Below, in pieces: positions 14,245 through 20,607 of a stretch of DNA of 33,447 bases (position 1 is its first letter; every line of letters begins with the position of its first letter). The position numbers and the translations under genes are program-made. Under the pieces are notes generated by a model. The model was given only the letters and a program-made list of their open reading frames with translations. It was not told the DNA's origin and searched no databases. Origin of the DNA: Candidatus Saccharimonadota bacterium (lineage in GTDB: Bacteria; Patescibacteriota; Saccharimonadia; Saccharimonadales; Saccharimonadaceae); the NCBI GenBank assembly GCA_017514765.1, contig JAFWIU010000003.1, forward strand, positions 1 to 33,447, given 5' to 3'.

Positions 14245-17200
14245 ATGTTGAAGAGAAAAAACAAAAATTTGTTTGCGTGTTTTGGTGCTTTATTGGTTGC
14301 GCTTTTGATTGTTGTTTTTAAAAATGATTGTGCGTTTGCTTTCTCTCTTAACATTACTACTTCTGGTGACATTGTCACTAATGTTACACCAGTTGGTGAC
14401 GGTGGTGTTGGTACTAGCATAGTAATGGATGAGGTAAATATTACAAGTAACTGTCGTTCGGGTTACACTTTTACAATTACCGGTCCTAGTGATAACAATC
14501 TTTATCTTGATGGCGATGTGACTAATAATGTATCGGGTACTTATTTTACTCCAGTTGATGGTAATTCAGCCTTAAATGGTGCGGGAAACATTAATAAATG
14601 GGGGTATAGTTTAACCGCTAATACTGATACGGGAGTATTTATGCCGTTGTCGAGTACTGGGACGACGCTTAAGACTCCCAGCCAAACTGCAAGTCCGAAT
14701 GCTGATATTGATGTGGTTATTCCAATCTATTATGGTGCAGCCGTAAACAATAATTTGGAACCGGGGAGTTATGCTTTTGCTAATCAAGGAACAATTACTT
14801 ATGCGGTTACTATGGATCCATCATGTACTGTATATAGTGTCCAATATCAGGGTAATGGTGCTGATAATCCTGATGGAATGGGTACTACTAACGAATCTAC
14901 GGGGGAAAAGAGTGTAAGACAAATTAATGTATCGGAAGGAACTACCATTACGTTATTGGCTTCTAATTTTAAAAAACATGGATATGGTTTTCTTGGTTGG
15001 AGTATTGATGAGAATGCTTATTTGCATTTCGTTGATAATGATAATACTAATGATCCAATTATTTATGGACCAAATGAGGCTGTGACGATTACTGCAGACG
15101 TTATTGCAAGTGCTACAGCGAGAAATCAGATTAATATGTATGCTGTATGGTTGCCAGCCTTAAAGTCAGATTTGGCTAATCCTAATAGTACGCCGGTTTA
15201 TTTTCAAGATTGGGATAATCCGAATACTTTGTTGCCTCATGATGGTTGTAGTACATTAACTGCTACCGCATTCGATGACACTATGGTGGATGAGAGGGAT
15301 AAAACCATTGTTACTAAAGATAGCGTAGTAGCCTTAACTGATAAGAGGGATAATGAGGTTTATGCTGTTGCGAAACTTGTTGATGGTAAATGTTGGATGA
15401 TTGAGAACTTACGATTAAATGCTGAGTATACTATGGGTCAGAATCAAAATGATTCTACATTAACAAATCGAGACTTATCGCAAGGATATGGTGGCACTAC
15501 TGGTACATATGGCAACTTTGTGGGATTAGCGGAATCAGAGGATGCGAATTTTGCTAATGTGACTACTGCGAATTCTGTTTACAAGTCCTTTTCTACTCCA
15601 TCGGTGGACACTTATGATCCAATAAATCAAACGCTTGAGGACATTGGTATTATTGATCAACCAAGTCGTCGTATGCCACGTTATAATAATAGCAATACTG
15701 CTAGTTCGGTAACTAATCCGGTATACGTAGAAGACTATTCTGTTTCCCCCAATCCATCTGTAAGTGGAAATTATAAAGCTCTTTCTCTTGTATCATATGG
15801 AAATTATTATTCTTGGGCTGCTGCTATGGGTAATACAAACTATTATAGAGAGGCATCGGCTTCCGAAAGTGCAGGGACTTCTATTTGTCCAGCTGGGTGG
15901 ACCCTTCCAACTGGTGGTAATGATGCGACTAAGGATTTTATTGGACTTTCGCAAGCATATGGTGGTAGTACGCAATCTGGTGGAGTGTTGTCTAATCGTT
16001 TTCGTAGATTTCCAAATAATCTTGTCTATTCTGGTCATTATAATGATTCGACCATTGGATATAGGGGAGCATCTGCTTCTATTTGGACTAGGACGACAGG
16101 TCCTTATGTTGTCTATTATTTCAATCTCAGCAGTTCGGGAGTGAGCTCAAGTGCGAATAACGATCATAAGTTTCGTGGTTATGCTATAAGATGTAATTCG
16201 AACGATTCGAACGTAGAAATTACTCTGAATTCCAACAATAGTTCTAATAGTGTTTCTAGAGTTTATGGTGTCGCTGGTGAGTCTATCGTCCTTCCGCAGT
16301 CATCTATTGCAGAATCTGGTTATGGTTTCAAAAACTGGAATACTGTCCTGGATGGTTCTGGTACTGCCTATACCACTAATTATACTATACCGGCTGATTC
16401 TGTTGGTGAAACATTGTATGCGCAGTGGAGTTCGCAGTATACCATTACTTATATAAATAATTGTCAGAGTTATGCTGGTGCGAATGCTAGCTGTACTCAA
16501 TCTGCTTCTGGTAGTATCTTTTTGCAAAAGATTAATCTTGATACTTCTGGCTCTGGCTCTGGTACACTCAAGGCTTATAATGCGTGGACAACAATGTCTG
16601 GATGGAAGATAGCTGGTTGGAATACTAGCGCGGATGGTACGGGTACTGAATATAGAGTTGGGAGTAATTACTCTGTAGTAAACCAGAATCCTGGAGATGG
16701 TGTTACATTGTATGCTCATTGGGTGCCGTTATATAGTGTTCAATATGACGGTAATGGTGCCGATAATCCTGATGGTATGGGTACCATTGATGCAAATACT
16801 GGATTAAAAAGCGTGCGGCATTATAATGTGGGGGAGGGAGATACTTTTGATTTATTTGCTTCTAATTTTAGAAGAACAGGTTATGGTTTCGTGGGGTGGA
16901 GTATGGACGCTGATGCTTGGGATAAGTTTATTGATAATGACGCTACGAATGATGTAAGGATTTGGGGACCGAATGAGAAAATTACTGCTCCGGCATATAA
17001 TAATACTGCTATTACTACTCTTTATGCGGTTTGGGCACCAGCAGAAAAGGATGCTAGCGATAATCCGGTTTATCTTCAAAACTGGTCTGGATGCTCTTCC
17101 ATGACGGCAACTTTATACGACAGTAATACTGGTGGATTTGATGTGTCGAAAGATAGTATTACTGTTCTAACCGATCAGCGTGATGGTAATATCTACGCCG

Positions 17201-18003
17201 TTGCGAAACTTGTAGATGGTAATTGTTGGATGATGGAGAATTTGCGATTAGATGATTCAGTGGAGCTTTCTACTACTGATACGAATATACCTTTGAACAA
17301 TAGCTCCCTGCCAATTACTAATATTTATAATGCGGATGATACTCTTGCTACAAAGTCGAATTACCTTTCGCCATCGTCTTCTGTAACATTTGATGCATCT
17401 GAAGCACCATATGGTTGGTGTTCCAGTCAAGATGCACCTTGCGGTGATCAGTCCCGCCTTAATACCACTAATACAGTGGTAAATAGTATTCCGAGTAAAA
17501 CTCAAAATCTCATTTCGAATAGTACACATGCTGATTTTAATGATGCGATTTATGGTTACGGGAACTACTACAACTGGTATTCTGCTACGGCTGGGTATGG
17601 AATTTATAACAAAAATAGTGGAGTCACGGCTGGAGATATTTGTCCGATAGGTTGGCATTTGCCATATGGTAGCGGTGGTTCTGGTACGAACGGCGGTAAT
17701 ACCAGTGGTGGTTATTATTATTTGGCTAATTTGATGGCTGCTGCTAGCAGTAATGCAATTAATTCTAACAAATTCCGTAGTTTCCCCAATAATTATGTTT
17801 ATTCTGGTTCTTGGGGGAGTGGAGGTGCCACTAGTCGTGGGGGTTACACGTATTATTGGTCCGCATCTGCTAATAGTTCTAAAGGTCGTGCGTATGCTTT
17901 ACGCTTATATGCTTCTGGTGTCAATCCAGATGGTTCTATATCTATTACTAAAATCAGTGGTGATGCGGTGCGATGTGTGATTTCTGCTAATGTGGGTGCT
18001 TGA
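14245..18003 (+). CDS. Giant secreted protein with InlB-like B-repeats and two FISUMP domains
   Basis: 1252 residues. Signal peptide at ~1-32 (hydrophobic FGALLVALLIVVF, cut near AFA-F). Residues ~35-190 are a beta-rich N-terminal domain. B-repeat-like units (GYGFxGWS, LYAxW ends) lie at ~197-302, ~655-727, ~733-826 and ~830-930. FISUMP (Fibrobacter succinogenes major paralogous) domains lie at ~315-650 and ~942-1247, each with the signature VYAVAKLVDGxCWMxENLRL and a late ICPxGWxLP. The module B-repeat + FISUMP occurs twice, an internal duplication. No sortase motif or C-terminal membrane anchor is visible, so it may be released or held non-covalently. Its role is probably adhesion or surface display (inference). 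Confidence 0.85.
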   Translation: MLKRKNKNLFACFGALLVALLIVVFKNDCAFAFSLNITTSGDIVTNVTPVGDGGVGTSIVMDEVNITSNCRSGYTFTITGPSDNNLYLDGDVTNNVSGTYFTPVDGNSALNGAGNINKWGYSLTANTDTGVFMPLSSTGTTLKTPSQTASPNADIDVVIPIYYGAAVNNNLEPGSYAFANQGTITYAVTMDPSCTVYSVQYQGNGADNPDGMGTTNESTGEKSVRQINVSEGTTITLLASNFKKHGYGFLGWSIDENAYLHFVDNDNTNDPIIYGPNEAVTITADVIASATARNQINMYAVWLPALKSDLANPNSTPVYFQDWDNPNTLLPHDGCSTLTATAFDDTMVDERDKTIVTKDSVVALTDKRDNEVYAVAKLVDGKCWMIENLRLNAEYTMGQNQNDSTLTNRDLSQGYGGTTGTYGNFVGLAESEDANFANVTTANSVYKSFSTPSVDTYDPINQTLEDIGIIDQPSRRMPRYNNSNTASSVTNPVYVEDYSVSPNPSVSGNYKALSLVSYGNYYSWAAAMGNTNYYREASASESAGTSICPAGWTLPTGGNDATKDFIGLSQAYGGSTQSGGVLSNRFRRFPNNLVYSGHYNDSTIGYRGASASIWTRTTGPYVVYYFNLSSSGVSSSANNDHKFRGYAIRCNSNDSNVEITLNSNNSSNSVSRVYGVAGESIVLPQSSIAESGYGFKNWNTVLDGSGTAYTTNYTIPADSVGETLYAQWSSQYTITYINNCQSYAGANASCTQSASGSIFLQKINLDTSGSGSGTLKAYNAWTTMSGWKIAGWNTSADGTGTEYRVGSNYSVVNQNPGDGVTLYAHWVPLYSVQYDGNGADNPDGMGTIDANTGLKSVRHYNVGEGDTFDLFASNFRRTGYGFVGWSMDADAWDKFIDNDATNDVRIWGPNEKITAPAYNNTAITTLYAVWAPAEKDASDNPVYLQNWSGCSSMTATLYDSNTGGFDVSKDSITVLTDQRDGNIYAVAKLVDGNCWMMENLRLDDSVELSTTDTNIPLNNSSLPITNIYNADDTLATKSNYLSPSSSVTFDASEAPYGWCSSQDAPCGDQSRLNTTNTVVNSIPSKTQNLISNSTHADFNDAIYGYGNYYNWYSATAGYGIYNKNSGVTAGDICPIGWHLPYGSGGSGTNGGNTSGGYYYLANLMAAASSNAINSNKFRSFPNNYVYSGSWGSGGATSRGGYTYYWSASANSSKGRAYALRLYASGVNPDGSISITKISGDAVRCVISANVGA
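14833..15150 (+). repeat. First copy of the duplicated InlB-like B-repeat
   Basis: Encodes YSVQY.GNGADNPDGMG, SNF..HGYGFLGWS and IYGPNEAVT, closely matched by the copy at 16729-17034. Each is followed by a FISUMP domain, so the duplicated unit is about 1.3 kb long. Confidence 0.8.
16729..17034 (+). repeat. Second copy of the duplicated InlB-like B-repeat
   Basis: Encodes YSVQYDGNGADNPDGMG, SNFRRTGYGFVGWS and IWGPNEKIT. The paralogy with 14833-15150 is obvious by eye; divergence in between suggests an old duplication. Confidence 0.8.
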
Positions 18004-18028
18004 TTCGTTGTAGCGATGGATATATAAT
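18000..18028 (+). promoter_or_regulatory. Promoter of the aquaporin gene
   Basis: TTGATT (18000-18005), 17-nt spacer, TATAAT (18023-18028). The -35 overlaps the stop codon of the giant upstream gene. A strong GGAGG at 18042-18046 precedes ATG 18053 by 6 nt. Confidence 0.7.
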
Positions 18029-18052
18029 GGGGTTAATTAATGGAGGAATAAT

Positions 18053-18084
18053 ATGAAAAGTATTTAGCGGAGTTTATCGGCACG
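18053..18084 (+). other. Frameshifted 5' end of the aquaporin gene
   Basis: ATG 18053 has an ideal Shine-Dalgarno, but its frame stops at once (ATG AAA AGT ATT TAG). The adjacent frame reads EKYLAEFIGT and runs straight into the aquaporin, matching the usual start MKKYLAEFIGT of this family. One extra A in the A4 run at 18056-18059 would restore it. This is a sequencing error, a real mutation or a slippage site. Confidence 0.8.
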
Positions 18085-18744
18085 ATGATGTTGGTGCTGA
18101 TTGGCTGCGGTACAGCCATGGCAGTGGGCTGTGACCCATCGGCAGGTAGTGGGTATATCCTGACTGCGTTTGCATTTGGGTTGGGGTTGCTCACGATGGC
18201 GTACTCGATTGGCAACATTTCGGGTTGTCACATTAACCCGGCGGTGTCGATTGCGATGCTTGCATCGGGTAAAATGTCAGGTAAGGAGTTTGGTGGCTAT
18301 GTGTTGTCACAAGTGCTAGGTGCGTTAGCTGGAGCGGGGGTATTGGCTTTGATTTTCAATGGAGCGGGTATCATGGATGCAACAGGTGGATTTGGTGCGA
18401 ACGGGCTGAGTGGCGTAAATAATAATGCATGGATTGGACTATTGGTTGAAGTATTGCTGACATTTGTGTTTGTGATATCAATACTAGGTGTAACTTCGGA
18501 TAAAGCGAAGCATGGACATGTAGCGGGGATTGTGATTGCGTTTTCGCTTGTGGCGGTTCATATTTTGGGGATTGGCTTGACCGGTACAAGTGTGAATCCA
18601 GCTAGATCGCTTGGGCCAGCTCTTGTTGCGGCATTTTCGGGTAATGGCGTACCGATGGGGGCGGTATGGGTATTTATCGTAGGGCCGCTTCTCGGAGGCT
18701 TATTAGCTGCTTATGTATATAAGTTTTTGGAAAAAGGTGATTAA
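18085..18744 (+). CDS. Aquaporin (MIP family, AqpZ-like), start lost by frameshift
   Basis: 219 residues from the first in-frame ATG. MIP channels pass water or small neutral solutes through the cytoplasmic membrane. Both NPA boxes are present: SGCHINPAVS and TGTSVNPARSLGPA. Six membrane segments can be traced, the first being MMLVLIGCGTAMAVG. The first ~11 residues, including the conserved Glu of AEFIGT, are in the correct frame only upstream of this ATG and lack a start codon because of the one-base deficit at 18056-18059. No Shine-Dalgarno precedes ATG 18085. If the deficit is an assembly error, the real gene is 18053-18744. The sequence looks more AqpZ- than GlpF-like, but substrate is not certain. 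Confidence 0.85.
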   Translation: MMLVLIGCGTAMAVGCDPSAGSGYILTAFAFGLGLLTMAYSIGNISGCHINPAVSIAMLASGKMSGKEFGGYVLSQVLGALAGAGVLALIFNGAGIMDATGGFGANGLSGVNNNAWIGLLVEVLLTFVFVISILGVTSDKAKHGHVAGIVIAFSLVAVHILGIGLTGTSVNPARSLGPALVAAFSGNGVPMGAVWVFIVGPLLGGLLAAYVYKFLEKGD

Positions 18745-18755
18745 TTTGGTATAAT
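18727..18755 (+). promoter_or_regulatory. Promoter of the 181-residue membrane protein gene
   Basis: TTGGAA (18727-18732), 17-nt spacer, extended -10 TGG-TATAAT (hexamer 18750-18755). The -35 lies within the end of the aquaporin gene. AAGGAG precedes ATG 18785. Confidence 0.7.
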
Positions 18756-18784
18756 CGATAAATAATTTAACATAAGGAGAAAAA

Positions 18785-19330
18785 ATGGCAGAAAAACCTA
18801 ATAGAAGCATGGTGATTGGTATTGTAGTAGGTGTAGTTGCGATAGTCGCAATCATTATCGGGATTGTAATTGCGAAGGGTAATGAAGGCGGTGTTGAAGG
18901 CGGTGACGAGTACGGTGAAGAACAGGTCGAATCGGGTGGAATGCAGATGGATTTTTCGAATATTGATGTGACGGTTGAGTATGGTGATTATGACGGAATG
19001 TATTTACTTTCGAAGGACATCCAAAATGGTGAAATGTTAGGTAAGGTGGTGAGGATTGAAGGAATTGTGTCGCATCCAATGTCGAAGTATTCTATTGTAC
19101 AGGAGGATGGCGATGGTAATAAGATTGGCACAGAGTTTGAGATTGAGGGGATTGACGAAGGTGAATACCCAGAAGATGCTGATCGAGTGCTGATAACTGG
19201 TGAAATAGTTGAAAAAGCGCCTCTTTACTATATTATTCGAACTAAACCAGCGTATGTTGAGAATTTTGGGACGACAGATGGCATGGACGAGCTGGATGAA
19301 CTAGAAGAATACGTAGAGGTTGAAGAGTAA
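18785..19330 (+). CDS. Membrane-anchored protein with an OB-fold-like soluble domain
   Basis: 181 residues. One N-terminal membrane helix at about 9-31 (VIGIVVGVVAIVAIIIGIVIA), a Gly/Glu-rich linker at ~32-55, then a domain at ~60-160. The latter has the pattern EYGDYDGMYLLSKDIQNGEMLGKVVRIEGIV, SIVQEDGDGNKIGTEFEI and DRVLITGEIVEKAPLYYII, which resembles the tRNA_anti-like OB-fold of envelope proteins; this is a pattern-level suggestion only. The C-terminus is strongly acidic. Own promoter and AAGGAG Shine-Dalgarno. Function unknown. Confidence 0.75.
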   Translation: MAEKPNRSMVIGIVVGVVAIVAIIIGIVIAKGNEGGVEGGDEYGEEQVESGGMQMDFSNIDVTVEYGDYDGMYLLSKDIQNGEMLGKVVRIEGIVSHPMSKYSIVQEDGDGNKIGTEFEIEGIDEGEYPEDADRVLITGEIVEKAPLYYIIRTKPAYVENFGTTDGMDELDELEEYVEVEE

Positions 19331-19360
19331 TTAGATATAGATTAAATCTCTTGATAAGCG

Positions 19361-19389
19361 TTGACCTGCTATAAGAGATGTGCTATAAT
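19361..19389 (+). promoter_or_regulatory. rpsO promoter, leaderless type
   Basis: TTGACC (19361-19366), 17-nt spacer, extended -10 TGC-TATAAT (hexamer 19384-19389). ATG 19396 follows after exactly 6 nt. This also decides the start: the ATG at 19378 lies upstream of the -10 box and would not be transcribed. Confidence 0.85.
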
Positions 19390-19395
19390 GTTGGT

Positions 19396-19662
19396 ATGAT
19401 AACAAAAGAGAATAAAGACAAGGCTATTGCCAAGGTTGCCCGTAATAAGGCAGATGTTGGTTCTCCTGAAGTACAAGTTTCTATTCTGACCGAACGGATC
19501 AAAGAAGTGACCGAACACGTTAAGAATAACAAACATGACTTTATGGCCAAAAGAGGTTTGATGCAAATGGTGGGGAAGCGGAAGAAGTTACTACGCTACT
19601 TGGAAGAGACCGATTTTGAGCTGTATAAGAAGACTGTAAAGAAGCTCGGGCTCAGGAAATAG
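19396..19662 (+). CDS. rpsO: 30S ribosomal protein S15
   Basis: 88 residues, the normal S15 length, beginning MITKENKDKAIAK. S15 binds 16S rRNA early in small-subunit assembly. Seen: GSPEVQVSILTERIKEVTEHVKNN, the RNA-binding KHDFMAKRGLMQMVGKRKKLLRYL, and YKKTVKKLGLRK at the end. The gene has a strong near-consensus leaderless promoter and a strong terminator. rpsO-pnp adjacency is widespread in bacteria; here a minus-strand alarmone synthetase gene lies between them. Confidence 0.97.
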   Translation: MITKENKDKAIAKVARNKADVGSPEVQVSILTERIKEVTEHVKNNKHDFMAKRGLMQMVGKRKKLLRYLEETDFELYKKTVKKLGLRK

Positions 19663-19674
19663 ATTGTATAATAG

Positions 19675-19704
19675 AAAACCCGCCTGTTATGTAGGCGGGT
19701 TTTT
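19675..19704. terminator. Bidirectional intrinsic terminator between rpsO and the RelQ-like gene
   Basis: Inverted repeat AAAACCCGCCT (19675-19685) and AGGCGGGTTTT (19693-19703) with a 7-nt loop. It is followed by T residues on the plus strand and, reading the minus strand, also by a T-rich stretch. It lies between two convergent genes and can serve both. Confidence 0.9.
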
Positions 19705-19705
19705 G

Positions 19706-20308
19706 TTAATTTGTGTTGGTGGAATCTCGTAAGGTGATAGCGTTGGCATCAAACTGAGCCAGGAAATTGGCCAATTCTTTGAATTGGTTTTTGATTTCTG
19801 GGGTGACATTGTTACCTTTGTAGCTGATACCATGTTCAATGGAAGCCCACAAGTCCATGGCCTTGGAACGGATTTGGATTTCGACGGAGACCGTACTGGT
19901 CTGGCCGTTGAAGTAAAGTTCTCTTTGGACTAGGAGATGCAGGCTGCGGTAGCCATTATCCTTGGGCTCTGAAACATAATCCTTGATGATGATCGTGTTG
20001 AGTCGGAGCCTGGTTTTGATGGCTTCGGCGACTTTGAAAATGTCATCTTCGAAAAGTGTGACTATACGAATGCCGGCGACGTCGTGGATATTGTTCCGGA
20101 TATTATCGATGGTGAATCTTATTTTCTTTTTCTGACATTTTTCTCTGATGGACTCATATGATTTGACGCGAGATTCTACGGAGTCGATTGGTGATCTGGC
20201 ACCGGTTAGTTCTATCTCGGCGAGATAATCATAGATGCTGGTTTTGACGTGTTCCATGGCGCGTTCGCACATTGTGGCGTATTCGGCATATTCTTGGGCT
20301 ATTCCCAT
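19706..20308 (-). CDS. Small alarmone synthetase, RelQ-like
   Basis: 200 residues. Small alarmone synthetases transfer pyrophosphate from ATP to GDP/GTP to give (p)ppGpp. Matches to the RelA/SpoT synthetase domain: SPIDSVESRVKSYESIREK, HDVAGIRIVTLFEDDI, DYVSEPKDNGYRSLHLLV and VEIQIRSKAMDLWASIEHGISYK. There is no HD hydrolase, TGS or ACT domain, and length and motif order fit the RelQ (SasB) group. A strong GGAGG before ATG 20308 and a consensus promoter mark a conventionally translated gene. It shares a terminator with rpsO and a divergent promoter region with pnp. Confidence 0.92.
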   Translation of the reverse strand: MGIAQEYAEYATMCERAMEHVKTSIYDYLAEIELTGARSPIDSVESRVKSYESIREKCQKKKIRFTIDNIRNNIHDVAGIRIVTLFEDDIFKVAEAIKTRLRLNTIIIKDYVSEPKDNGYRSLHLLVQRELYFNGQTSTVSVEIQIRSKAMDLWASIEHGISYKGNNVTPEIKNQFKELANFLAQFDANAITLRDSTNTN

Positions 20309-20359
20309 GTAAAATTCCTCCTCGTAAAGAACTATTAGACCAAAAGATCAATCTTATAT

Positions 20360-20388
20360 ATTATAGCACACTTTGCTAATATTGTCAA
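20360..20388 (-). promoter_or_regulatory. Promoter of the RelQ-like gene
   Basis: Minus-strand TTGACA (plus 20383-20388), 17-nt spacer, TATAAT (plus 20360-20365): perfect consensus in both hexamers and spacing. The leader is about 45 nt and contains GAGGAGG. The spacer overlaps the -35 of the divergent pnp promoter. Confidence 0.88.
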
Positions 20389-20401
20389 GATTTGGTATAA
20401 T
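20373..20401 (+). promoter_or_regulatory. pnp promoter
   Basis: TTGCTA (20373-20378), 17-nt spacer, extended -10 TGG-TATAAT (hexamer 20396-20401). The predicted start near 20408 gives a ~200-nt leader, much longer than any other in the window. Its -35 sits inside the divergent relQ-like promoter, so the two may compete. Confidence 0.8.
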
Positions 20402-20420
20402 AAATATAACATTAACAATA

Positions 20421-20590
20421 GGGAAGACGGCAGATATGACTGGCAAAATCATCAGATAGTACCTGCTGAGGACCTTCCGCGACTAACGAGGAGCGGGGGA
20501 GCAAAGCGTCACCCGTAACGACGGGCTGGCGCGAGCGAGTCCGAAGCGGGTATTATTGATGATTTTGCTGATGATATCTGAGGTTTTCCC
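20421..20590 (+). ncRNA. Structured leader RNA of pnp; copy 1 of a GC-rich palindromic element
   Basis: Long hairpin. Outer pairs: GGGAAGAC (20421-20428) with GTTTTCCC (20583-20590, one G-U); CAGATAT (20431-20437) with ATATCTG (20574-20580); GCAAAATCATCA (20443-20454) with TGATGATTTTGC (20557-20568). Then ACCTGCT (20461-20467) with AGCGGGT (20545-20551), a GA/GA internal loop, and GGAC (20470-20473) with GTCC (20539-20542). The inner hairpin is CGTCA/TGGCG plus CCCGT/ACGGG with an AACG loop. The core is much more GC-rich than its surroundings and resembles the element inside lepA. The structure ends just before the Shine-Dalgarno AAAGGA (20594-20599), so it may control pnp translation or mRNA stability, as RNase III/PNPase autoregulation does in E. 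coli (analogy only). Confidence 0.7.
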
Positions 20591-20607
20591 GAGAAAGGAT
20601 TATTTTT

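Noticed and set aside
20421-20590. pnp leader considered as RNase P RNA, SRP RNA, tmRNA or 6S RNA
   Set aside because: None of the universally conserved blocks I know for these RNAs could be found, and the element sits within a protein-gene leader.
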